DNA from: Clostridiales bacterium
Lineage (GTDB): Bacteria > Bacillota > Clostridia > Oscillospirales > Oscillospiraceae
DNA length: 39,165 nt
Reading direction: 5' to 3'
Assembly (NCBI GenBank): GCA_012719745.1
Contig: JAAXZS010000083.1
Location: 1 to 39,165 of the forward strand
Shown: positions 6,536-14,087 of the stretch, one piece after another
How positions within the stretch are numbered: the stretch's first letter is position 1
How the letters are laid out: each line of letters starts with the position of its first letter
The notes under the pieces: generated by a model
Database searches by the model: none
What the model was told of the DNA's origin: nothing
The model's input: the letters and a program-made list of their open reading frames with translations, nothing else
Made by a program: the position numbers and the translations under genes

Positions 6536-6784
6536 ATGCCACGCACAAAACTATCCGCGCAATCCGACGCCCAGCGCGATATGACCAGGCTGCTACGCCA
6601 CGGATGCCAAGATGTGAAGGGCAGCATCAAGCAATCCGCATCGGCATTTGGCATGTCAAATATCACGCTGGGGCGGAGAATTAAAGACCCGGGCACATTT
6701 ACACTGGCCGAGCTGAAAACGGCCAGGCGGGTCTTGCAGCTATCCAAGGACGAGCTGGTGGAGTGCATCAGCCGAATGCTTTAA
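6536..6784 (+). CDS. Phage HTH DNA-binding protein (82 aa)
   Basis: ATG at 6536 with AAAGGAGG 6 to 7 bases upstream. The basic N-terminus is followed by a helix-turn-helix-like part, IKQSASAFGMSNITLGRRIKD, and a helix TLAELKTARRVLQLSKDEL typical of small Cro/C1-type regulators. It could be a Cro-like repressor, an early activator or an excisionase-type factor; nothing in the sequence decides. It leads the next run of rightward early genes. Confidence 0.75.
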   Translation: MPRTKLSAQSDAQRDMTRLLRHGCQDVKGSIKQSASAFGMSNITLGRRIKDPGTFTLAELKTARRVLQLSKDELVECISRML

Positions 6785-6795
6785 GGAGGTACCAC

Positions 6796-6882
6796 ATGAC
6801 ATTACAACTGGCACTGACGTACATCGGCGCTGCCTGGCTGGCCATTCAGATGGTTCGGCTGGCGGAAAAACTTGGTGCGTGA
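6796..6882 (+). CDS. Tiny single-span membrane peptide (28 aa)
   Basis: ATG at 6796 with a strong AAGGAGG at ideal spacing, only 11 bases after the preceding stop; TGA at 6880-6882. The peptide is dominated by a hydrophobic helix, LALTYIGAAWLAIQMV, ending in a basic/polar tail. The good ribosome site and operon position support translation. Role unknown; similar mini-genes occur in phage early operons. Confidence 0.5.
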   Translation: MTLQLALTYIGAAWLAIQMVRLAEKLGA

Positions 6883-6905
6883 AAAAATTTAAGGAGGAAT
6901 AAAAA

Positions 6906-7487
6906 ATGGAGACATACAAAGGCACCGACAAAGACATGAAGTGTCACGGCGGGTATCAATACACGCTGGGCAAAAAAAACACTGACGATGGGGCCATCAG
7001 ATGCGGGAGCAAAGGCTTTCACAGCTGCGAGGCACCGATGGACGTTCTTCGGTATTTCCCACTGCGAGACGGTAACCGTTATTTTGAATCCAATGCTGAT
7101 GGTTCAATTGACTGCGAAGATGCTGATGACAGTAAAATTGCATCGTCCGAACTGACGATTAAAGCGGAAATCGGACTTCCCGGTATCATCAAGGCGCACA
7201 TGGAGTACACCCGTAAAAAGGCGGCAGCTGGTACATCCGGCGGCTACCGCAGCAATCTCGCAGGCGGAGACAACAGCAATCTCGCAGGCGGAGACCGCAG
7301 CTTAATCATAGGTAGAAATGGATGCAATGCAAAAGGCGGTAAAAACGCTGTTATTGTACTTACCGAGTGGGGACATGCTGACAATCAGTACAAGCCGACG
7401 TGCGTAAAAGCGGTCATTGTGGACGGTGAAACTATTAAGGCTGATACATGGTACAAATTGGTTGACGGAGAAATTGTGGAGGCGTAA
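6906..7487 (+). CDS. DUF7666-like phage protein with short internal repeats
   Basis: 193 residues; ATG at 6906 after AAGGAGG. The N-terminus METYKGTDKDMKCHGGYQY and the GSKGFHSCEAPMDVLRYFP motif match a phage family of proteins with a conserved N-domain (about 1-95), a variable repeat region, and a C-terminal beta domain. Here the repeat region carries two SNLAGGD copies (about 116-130). In relatives this part is longer and suggests a small beta-solenoid. The C-terminal segment includes KAVIVDGETIKADTWYKLVDGE. Biochemical role is unknown. Confidence 0.7.
   Translation: METYKGTDKDMKCHGGYQYTLGKKNTDDGAIRCGSKGFHSCEAPMDVLRYFPLRDGNRYFESNADGSIDCEDADDSKIASSELTIKAEIGLPGIIKAHMEYTRKKAAAGTSGGYRSNLAGGDNSNLAGGDRSLIIGRNGCNAKGGKNAVIVLTEWGHADNQYKPTCVKAVIVDGETIKADTWYKLVDGEIVEA
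7251..7295 (+). repeat. Tandem 24-base period repeat within the DUF7666-like gene
   Basis: The 21-base unit starting AGCAATCTCGCAGGCGGAG occurs at 7251-7271 and 7275-7295 with identical sequence, encoding SNLAGGD twice. Perfect DNA identity means recent duplication and scope for slippage-driven length change. Confidence 0.85.
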
Positions 7488-7599
7488 AAAATGCCCACCC
7501 GGACGGCCAAATCCGGATGGGCGGTGCGAGATGGGGCTATTGATGTGCCTCCATTGTCGCACAAAAAAATCAAATGTCAAAATGTCAATAGGAGGGAAT
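7488..7599 (+). other. Structured intergenic region between early genes
   Basis: Two neighbouring hairpins: TGCCCACCCGGA/TCCGGATGGGC (7492-7503, 7512-7522; one mismatch) and GTGCGA/TCGCAC (7524-7529, 7557-7562) with weaker inner pairing. Read on the minus strand the first is followed by T6, so it could terminate leftward transcription; read rightward it has no U-run. A short ORF from ATG 7491 also exists, but it would overlap the next gene and looks less likely. Confidence 0.35.
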
Positions 7600-7713
7600 A
7601 TGGACACCAACACAATGATGGAGTTTATCGAAAAACGAATTAAATCACTTCCGAACGATATGCTCTTTAGCCTTTATATCTTCCTGCTTCACGCGGATAG
7701 GAGGAGTCTATGA
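7600..7713 (+). CDS. Small hypothetical protein (37 aa), coupled to next gene
   Basis: ATG at 7600 with AGGAGG 5 bases upstream. Its TGA overlaps the ATG of the following gene (ATGA at 7710-7713), the signature of translational coupling. The product begins MDTNTMMEFIEKRIKSLPND and continues into a hydrophobic helix. Too short to assign. Confidence 0.6.
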   Translation: MDTNTMMEFIEKRIKSLPNDMLFSLYIFLLHADRRSL

Positions 7714-9611
7714 CTTTCTACCACACCATCTGCGGCCGCACGGTGCGGAAAAGCACGAACGCCGACACCACTGGGAACCGGGACACCGCCGAATGTACCG
7801 GATGCCCGTTCCTGCTTCCGTACGGCCCGTTCCAGTGGGACGACAAGACAAATACATATCATCGGGAAATCCAAGGCCACGAATGCCGGATGCCGAAGTG
7901 CGACATCGACTACGCATCTCGCTTCTCTGGCAGCATCGAAAACCGGCTTACCTGCGCGGTGCATAGTCTTGATTTTGACTTTTTGACCCGCGTCAGCGAC
8001 TGGATCGCGGCCACCTATCCGGGCAAAGAGATCCAGGGGCACTTCGATGCCGATACCATCCGCGGCGTCGAGTACGTTAGCGCCGGCCGGTACCGCATGA
8101 CCGTCAACTGCGCGCAGAACAAGGCTGGCGAGGCCGCCAAAGCTGCGCTATTCCACCAGTTTTTCAATGATGACGGCAGCCGCAAGGATATGACGCCGGA
8201 GGAGGAAAAGGAAAAGGTGCTGGATCTGATCCGCCGAAGCATAGGAGATACAGACCAGAAAGAAGGCACCAACCACAGTAACAATGCCGAATACACGCCG
8301 GACGAGGAATACATTGGATCGACCGGTGATCGGTATCGCATCCACCACAACGAGAGAGCCAAGTTGTACCGTACCGAGGTAAAAAAGAATGGATCGTTGT
8401 TTTGGGTACCAAATAACAGCAGCTTTTATACCGAACTGGAAGATGCTTGCAGGGAATTTGATGCAGTCTGCTGTGTGTACGATCTGAAAAAATACAGCAG
8501 TCCTTGCGATATCTGCCGCTGCCCAGACTGCGACGATGATGATTGCTGTCAGGCGAAGTGCGACAAAGCAGACGCTGGGCTTGGCTGCATGGGCTCGGAC
8601 GATGATTGCCCGCGGCTCAACGTGAATGACGACGATCAGGCCATTGCTGAAACACCTGCAGCACCTGTATGTTCGGATCTCCCGGAATTTGATTATTCCG
8701 GCCTGACTGATCAGACCGTGGCCACATTGCACAGCGCCGAAAACATGATCCGTACCGCCCGCCGGGATTACGTGATCAAGGTGGCGGATGCCGTTGGCAT
8801 GGCGCACGACGAATTGAGCTCGTCCGAAAATCGGACTAGCTCACATTCGAACCAATACACGGAGGACACTTTTATTGCATGGTGTCGCAGCGTCGGAATC
8901 AGCAAAAGCACGGCTTATCAACTCTTGCAGGTCAGCAACTTGCTGGACAAGTCCACGCCGAACGAGCAAAAAGTTTTAGAACAGGCTCCGGCTTCGCTGC
9001 TGTATGCGGCCGCCAAGCCCAGCGCACCGGCTGAACTGGTGGAGGGCGTCAAGTCCGGCGACATTACCACCAATAAGCAGTATCAGGACGCCTTGCTTCG
9101 AATAGAAACGCTCGAAAATCAAAACAAAAGCCTGCTGAATAGCTACGAATCAGAAAGGGGCAAAGCCAGCGCCGCTGAGCGCAAGCAGCAGGAAACGGAC
9201 AAGCAGTTGGAGGCGAACAGGGGGCTGCTGGTCAACATCAAGCGCAGCAACGATGACCTGCGGGCGAAAATGCAGGAGCTTGAGAACCGGCCAATTGAAG
9301 TGGCTACGGAAGTTGACTACGCCGAAGTGGAGCGACTGGCCAAGGAAAAAGCCGATGCTGCCACAGCCGAGCTCCGTGCGGCGCTGGAAGAGGCAAAGAA
9401 GAAAACTGGCATCACGCAAAAGTTTGATCTCATTGCCACCGGCAACGCACGAGACGGCGCCTTGACGTGCGCAAGCGTCATCAGGAGTACATGGAAAACG
9501 TTCAAGCCCATGCTGCTGCTGGTGACGGACGACATTGACAAAAAATACGCGGTGGAGGATTTCCTCGCCGCCATCAATGAAGTGAAGGAGGACGCAGAAA
9601 AATGCCTGTGA
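7710..9611 (+). CDS. Large early protein with Cys-rich middle and DUF3102-like C-terminal half
   Basis: 633 residues; ATG at 7710 preceded by AGGAGG. Visible parts: an N-terminal cysteine/histidine region (TAECTGCPF, GHECRMPKC); a second domain about 80-160; a very cysteine- and aspartate-rich stretch about 265-305 (CDICRCPDCDDDDCCQAKC), likely zinc-binding; and from about 330 a DUF3102-like segment with an HTH-like SVGISKSTAYQLLQVSNLL, then a long Lys/Glu-rich coiled coil (about 465-565) and a C-terminal helical cap. Related DUF3102-type proteins sit at the head of phage replication blocks and are suspected DNA-binding factors. It overlaps the next gene by 10 bases. The function stated here is inference. 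Confidence 0.65.
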   Translation: MTFYHTICGRTVRKSTNADTTGNRDTAECTGCPFLLPYGPFQWDDKTNTYHREIQGHECRMPKCDIDYASRFSGSIENRLTCAVHSLDFDFLTRVSDWIAATYPGKEIQGHFDADTIRGVEYVSAGRYRMTVNCAQNKAGEAAKAALFHQFFNDDGSRKDMTPEEEKEKVLDLIRRSIGDTDQKEGTNHSNNAEYTPDEEYIGSTGDRYRIHHNERAKLYRTEVKKNGSLFWVPNNSSFYTELEDACREFDAVCCVYDLKKYSSPCDICRCPDCDDDDCCQAKCDKADAGLGCMGSDDDCPRLNVNDDDQAIAETPAAPVCSDLPEFDYSGLTDQTVATLHSAENMIRTARRDYVIKVADAVGMAHDELSSSENRTSSHSNQYTEDTFIAWCRSVGISKSTAYQLLQVSNLLDKSTPNEQKVLEQAPASLLYAAAKPSAPAELVEGVKSGDITTNKQYQDALLRIETLENQNKSLLNSYESERGKASAAERKQQETDKQLEANRGLLVNIKRSNDDLRAKMQELENRPIEVATEVDYAEVERLAKEKADAATAELRAALEEAKKKTGITQKFDLIATGNARDGALTCASVIRSTWKTFKPMLLLVTDDIDKKYAVEDFLAAINEVKEDAEKCL

Positions 9612-10897
9612 AAATTACAGAGTTTCAGGCGGAGAACGTCAAGCGTGTCAAGGCGGTGCAGATCGCACCGGCCGCAAACGGGCTGACAATCCTCGGTGGA
9701 GGAAACAATCAGGGAAAGACATCTGTGCTTGACGCAATCGCGTGGGCGCTGGGCGGTGACAAATACCGCCCCACCGGTGCTAAGCGCGACGAATCCAACA
9801 CGGACCCGCATATGCGGGTAGAGCTTTCCAACGGCATCGTGGTGGAACGTCGCGGGAAAAATGCGGCGCTGACTGTGACGGACACCACCGGGAAACGTGC
9901 CGGCCAAAACCTGCTGAATACGTTCGTGGAGCAGTTGGCCATTGACCTTCCGCGCTTCATGAACGCCAGCGACCGTGAAAAAGCTGATACGTTGCTGAAG
10001 ATTATCGGCGTCGGAGACCAGTTGGCTGTCATTGACAGGGACATCAAGGCGGCCTACGACAAGCGCACCGCCATCGGCCAGATCGCCGAGCAGAAAAAGC
10101 ACTACGCCGATGAGATGATCGCCTATCCGGAGGCACCAAATGAGCTCGTCAGCGCATCAGAACTAATCCGGCAGCAGCAGGACATCCTCGCCTGCAACGG
10201 CGAAAATCAGCGCAAACGGGACAACGCCTTCCGCCTGCAGGCGCAGAGAAACGCTTTGGCTGAAAAGGTGAATCTCTTGAGAGAAGAACTTGATAGACTG
10301 ACGGCGCAACTCATTCAGGCTGACGGCGATATGGAAACCGCATTCAAAACGGCAGAAACTCTGCAGGATGAATCGACCGCCGAGCTTGAGGCGTCTCTCC
10401 AGAACATCGAGGATATCAATCGAAAGGTGCGCGCCAACGCCGACAAGGATCGCGCCGAGGCAGAGGCCACCGAATATTCTAATCAGTATAATTCGCTGAC
10501 CGGTGACATCGAGCAGATGCGAAAATCCCGCACGGCGCTTCTGGATGGTGCAGACCTTCCGCTCCCGGGACTGGGGGTGGAAAATGGCGCACTTACTTAT
10601 GACGGCCATGTGTGGGGCGATATGTCCGGATCGGAGCAGCTTCGCGTGGCAACGGCCATTGTTAGAAAACTCAATCCAGACTGCGGATTTGTTCTGCTGG
10701 ACAAGCTGGAACAGATGGACATAGCCACGCTGCAGGAGTTTGGTGCATGGCTTGAATCCGAGGGACTGCAGGCTATCGCCACCAGAGTATCCACGGGAGG
10801 CGAGTGCCAGATTGTCATAGAAGACGGGCGCGTGGCCGGTCAGAGTACCGGAGATGATCCCGCACCGGTCGGAGATTTTATGAAGGGGGCATTTTAA
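9602..10897 (+). CDS. Rad50/RecF-like AAA ATPase
   Basis: 431 residues; ATG at 9602 lies within the end of the preceding gene. Walker A GGNNQGKTS at about 33-41, a coiled-coil middle (about 165-315) with several heptad runs, an ABC-type signature MSGSEQLRVATA beginning at residue 341, and a Walker B LLDK around Asp367. This is the compact SMC/Rad50 layout of phage recombination or repair ATPases. The Walker B acidic pair reads DK rather than DE, with a Glu two residues later. The neighbours (Sak4-like, DUF669, helicase, RusA) support a role in phage DNA recombination or replication. The partner nuclease is not obvious. Confidence 0.85.
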   Translation: MPVKITEFQAENVKRVKAVQIAPAANGLTILGGGNNQGKTSVLDAIAWALGGDKYRPTGAKRDESNTDPHMRVELSNGIVVERRGKNAALTVTDTTGKRAGQNLLNTFVEQLAIDLPRFMNASDREKADTLLKIIGVGDQLAVIDRDIKAAYDKRTAIGQIAEQKKHYADEMIAYPEAPNELVSASELIRQQQDILACNGENQRKRDNAFRLQAQRNALAEKVNLLREELDRLTAQLIQADGDMETAFKTAETLQDESTAELEASLQNIEDINRKVRANADKDRAEAEATEYSNQYNSLTGDIEQMRKSRTALLDGADLPLPGLGVENGALTYDGHVWGDMSGSEQLRVATAIVRKLNPDCGFVLLDKLEQMDIATLQEFGAWLESEGLQAIATRVSTGGECQIVIEDGRVAGQSTGDDPAPVGDFMKGAF

Positions 10898-11976
10898 TGG
10901 GTAGTTACGCAGTTACTTCCGGCATTGTGGAGTCAGCGGTCAAGGTTGTCATTTATGGCCCGGAGGGAATTGGGAAAAGTACATTTGCGTCTAAATTCCC
11001 GGTACCGGTATTTATCGACGCGGAAGGCGGTACTAAGAGACTTGACGTCATGCGCCTGCCGCAGCCCACCAGCTGGGCAATGCTGATGGACGAAGTAGAT
11101 AGCGTCCGTCAGCGGAAAACACTGTGCGGAACACTTGTGATAGACACAGCAGATTGGGCGGAAAGGCTGTGCATCCAGTCTGTTTGCGACAAGGCAAAAG
11201 TACATGGCATTGAAGATTTTGGCTACGGAAAGGGATACACCTACGCCAAGGAAGAATTCGGCCGTCTGCTTGATCTGCTGCAAGACGTCGTAAATATGGA
11301 AATCAATGTGGTGGTTCTGGCACATGCGCAGATTACCAAGTTTGAACAGCCTGACGAGATGGGGCAGTATGATCGCTGGACAATGAAAACCAGTAAGCAG
11401 GTGGCGCCGTTGCTCCGCGAATGGTGCGATATGCTGCTTTTCGCCAACTACAAAACCATCGTCGTAAAGGATGGAGACGGAAAGGCGGCCAAAGGAAAGG
11501 CGCAGGGAGGACGCCGCGTGATGTACACCACCCATCACCCGTGCTGGGATGCCAAAAACCGCTTTGGACTTCCGGATGAAATGCCATTTGAATATGACGG
11601 TATCTCTCAGTGCATTACCGCCGGGATTGCGGTTCCCGCCTATTCTGCACAGACACCCAAAACGGCCCCTACAACTATCACCGTACCTTGTCAGCCGGTC
11701 ATTCAGGAAAAGGAGGAGAAAACGCCCGATGCAACCGCAGCAAGCGAGGAACTGAACGAGGAACTGAAGGATTTGAAATATCCGGACGATCTCAGGCAAC
11801 TGATGGTGGCCAGCAATGTCAGTGACGAGCAGCTTCGGACTGCCGTGTTCCAGAGAGGATGTTATCCCTTCGATATGGCCGTCAGCAACTATGACGATGA
11901 ATTTACAAAGCGTATGGTAGCTGTCTGGGGCAAGTGGCTGGAGTTTATTAAAGAAAATGACAAAATCCCGTTCTGA
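10897..11976 (+). CDS. Sak4-like RecA-fold ATPase (phage AAA_24)
   Basis: 359 residues; ATG shares a base with the preceding TAA (TAATG), so it is probably coupled. Walker A GPEGIGKST at 21-29, FIDAEGG at about 39-45, Walker B region TLVIDTADW at about 79-87, and a VVLAHAQITKFEQ motif typical of Sak4/AAA_24 phage recombinases. The C-terminal quarter is a variable acidic linker plus a small domain (from about 285). Sak4 proteins promote single-strand annealing with an SSB partner; the next gene is a good candidate for that partner. Confidence 0.88.
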   Translation: MGSYAVTSGIVESAVKVVIYGPEGIGKSTFASKFPVPVFIDAEGGTKRLDVMRLPQPTSWAMLMDEVDSVRQRKTLCGTLVIDTADWAERLCIQSVCDKAKVHGIEDFGYGKGYTYAKEEFGRLLDLLQDVVNMEINVVVLAHAQITKFEQPDEMGQYDRWTMKTSKQVAPLLREWCDMLLFANYKTIVVKDGDGKAAKGKAQGGRRVMYTTHHPCWDAKNRFGLPDEMPFEYDGISQCITAGIAVPAYSAQTPKTAPTTITVPCQPVIQEKEEKTPDATAASEELNEELKDLKYPDDLRQLMVASNVSDEQLRTAVFQRGCYPFDMAVSNYDDEFTKRMVAVWGKWLEFIKENDKIPF

Positions 11977-11995
11977 TAATTAAGGAGGAAAGAAA

Positions 11996-12484
11996 ATGCA
12001 AGAATTTGTTGATATTACAAACCGCGAAGGTGAACTGAGCTGGGATGACGTCATCCAGAAAGACAGCGCCGGATTTGCCCTGCTTCCGGCCGGAACCTAC
12101 AAATTCACCGTTACCAAGATGGAGCGGGCCAGACACGCCGGCAGCGCCAAGCTGCCCCCTTGCAATAAGGCAGAACTGACGCTGACTATTGATGGCGGAG
12201 AACACGGCGCCGTATCAATCACGCACAATCTGTTTCTGCATACCAAATGCGAGGGCCTGCTGTGCGCGTTCTTCGAGAGCATTGGCCAGCGCAAGCATGG
12301 CGACCCGCTGGTTCCCAAGTGGAACGCGATCGTAGGATCGTCTGGAATGTGCGAGCTGGAAGTCCACAGGTACACAAAAAAAGATGGTACAGACGGCGAA
12401 AGCAACCAGGTGAAGAACTTCCTGCCGCCCGAAGAACCCACGCTGGCTGAGCAGCAGAAGATGGGCGGACAGGGGGCGTTCTGA
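11996..12484 (+). CDS. DUF669 protein, probable ssDNA-binding protein
   Basis: 162 residues; ATG at 11996 after AAGGAGGAAAGAAA. Contains the DUF669 core: an N-terminal FVDITNREGELSWDDVI-like lead, PAGTYKFTVTKMERARHAGS, then a LTLTIDGG strand pair, and a basic/polar C-terminal tail. DUF669 members lie next to phage recombinases and helicases and are considered single-strand DNA-binding proteins with an OB-type fold. Its position between the Sak4-like ATPase and a helicase fits. Ends with a 1-base overlap with the next ATG. Confidence 0.85.
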   Translation: MQEFVDITNREGELSWDDVIQKDSAGFALLPAGTYKFTVTKMERARHAGSAKLPPCNKAELTLTIDGGEHGAVSITHNLFLHTKCEGLLCAFFESIGQRKHGDPLVPKWNAIVGSSGMCELEVHRYTKKDGTDGESNQVKNFLPPEEPTLAEQQKMGGQGAF

Positions 12485-14076
12485 TGGCGGGGCTGCAAAT
12501 GCGGCCTTATCAGACAGAAGCAAAAGAAGCAATCAATGCCGAGTGGGCAGCCGGCCACAAACGGACGCTGGCCGTCATGCCCACCGGCACCGGAAAGACC
12601 ATTGTTTTTGCCGGAGTGGCGGAGGATCAGGTGCGAGCTGGTAATCGTGTCCTGATCCTCGCCCATAGGGGGGAGCTTCTCGAGCAGGCATCTGATAAAA
12701 TCCGCAAGACAACTGGGCTTTGCTCGGCCGTTGAGAAAGCGGATCAGAGTTGCCTTGACAGCTGGTATCGCATTACTGTCGGAAGTGTGCAGAGCCTGCA
12801 ACGCGATAAAAGGCTTAATCAATTCGCACCTGATTACTTTGGCAGCATTATCATTGACGAGGCGCACCACGCCATCACAGATGGATACCGGCGTGTAATC
12901 GACCACTTCCCTGATGCAAACGTTCTCGGCGTAACAGCGACGCCTGACCGCGGAGATATGCGCAATCTGGGAGAAGTATTCGACAGTCTTGCCTATGAGT
13001 ACAAGCTGACGCAGGCAATCAAAGACGGATTCCTTTGTAAAATCATGGCGCAGACAATTCCCTTAAAACTGGATATATCGCAGGTCGCTATGTCGGGCGG
13101 AGATTTTGCGGTGCAGGGTATCGGAACAGCGCTTGACCCGTACCTGGACCAGATCGCCGAGCAAATGGAAAAGGTATGTGCCGGCCGCAAAACAGTTGTA
13201 TTTCTTCCGCTCATCAAGACAAGCCAAAAGTTCCGCGATATTCTCAATGCACATGGATTCCGCGCCGCCGAGGTAAACGGAGAGAGCGACGATCGCCGCG
13301 AGATTCTACGGGACTTCGACGCCGGTAAATACAATGTCCTGTGTAATTCCATGCTTCTCACGGAGGGATGGGACTGCCCCAGCGTTGATTGTATCGTTGT
13401 ATTGCGCCCCACAAAGGTACGGGCCCTATATAGTCAGATGGTTGGACGCGGGACACGGCTGTGCCCGGAAACGGGCAAAAAGGATCTCTTGATTTTGGAC
13501 TTTCTGTGGCTGACGGAGCGTCACGAGCTGTGCCGGCCGGCAGATCTAATCTGTGAAGATCATGCCGTATCCCAGAAAATGACAGATAATCTCGCTGCGG
13601 CCGGATGCCCTGAGGACATTGAACAGGCCGTTCAATCCGCCAGTGAGGATGTGGTTTTGCAGAGAGAGGAAGCGCTCGCCAAACAGCTCTCCGAAATGCG
13701 TAAACGCAAGGCAAAGCTGGTTGATCCGCTGCAGTACGAAATGAGCATTCAGGCGGAGGACCTGACCGGTTATGTCCCGTCATTTGGCTGGGAGTGTGAA
13801 CCGGCCACGCCGAAACAGCAGGAGACGCTCGAAAAGCTCGGAATTCTGCCGGATTCCGTAGACAACGCCGGAAAGGCCAAAATGCTGCTTGATCGACTGG
13901 ACAAGCGCCGTCAGGAGGGGCTTACTACACCAAAACAAATCCGATTTCTTGAGGGCCGAGGGTTTCAACATGTCGGCACGTGGCCGTTTGAAGCGGCAAC
14001 TAAAATGATCACCCGTATATCTGCCAGTGGATGGCATATCCCGAACGGAATAGTTCCATCCGAATATAAGCCTTAA
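12484..14076 (+). CDS. Superfamily 2 DEAH helicase
   Basis: 530 residues; ATG overlaps the preceding TGA (TGATG). Motif I MPTGTGKT at 32-39, Ia-like ILAHRGELL at about 58-66, motif II DEAH at 125-128, motif III TATP at 151-154, motif V TEGWDCP around 293-299 and motif VI QMVGRGTR at 318-325. The C-terminal extension (about 370-530) carries two TPKQ-containing helical repeats, as in other phage ResIII-type helicases. Predicted to unwind DNA or branched intermediates in phage replication. Confidence 0.92.
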   Translation: MAGLQMRPYQTEAKEAINAEWAAGHKRTLAVMPTGTGKTIVFAGVAEDQVRAGNRVLILAHRGELLEQASDKIRKTTGLCSAVEKADQSCLDSWYRITVGSVQSLQRDKRLNQFAPDYFGSIIIDEAHHAITDGYRRVIDHFPDANVLGVTATPDRGDMRNLGEVFDSLAYEYKLTQAIKDGFLCKIMAQTIPLKLDISQVAMSGGDFAVQGIGTALDPYLDQIAEQMEKVCAGRKTVVFLPLIKTSQKFRDILNAHGFRAAEVNGESDDRREILRDFDAGKYNVLCNSMLLTEGWDCPSVDCIVVLRPTKVRALYSQMVGRGTRLCPETGKKDLLILDFLWLTERHELCRPADLICEDHAVSQKMTDNLAAAGCPEDIEQAVQSASEDVVLQREEALAKQLSEMRKRKAKLVDPLQYEMSIQAEDLTGYVPSFGWECEPATPKQQETLEKLGILPDSVDNAGKAKMLLDRLDKRRQEGLTTPKQIRFLEGRGFQHVGTWPFEAATKMITRISASGWHIPNGIVPSEYKP

Positions 14077-14087
14077 AGGAGCACCGC

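Noticed and set aside
7491..7643. Short rightward ORF beginning MPTRTAKSGW with GGAGG 8 bases upstream
   Set aside because: It overlaps the better supported 37-aa gene by 44 bases in another frame and runs through two hairpins; I could not choose it over the 7600 start, so it is only mentioned in the intergenic entry.
8148..8807. Leftward open frame opposite the 633-aa gene
   Set aside because: No ribosome site, and the opposite strand has a coherent domain structure with operon overlaps.
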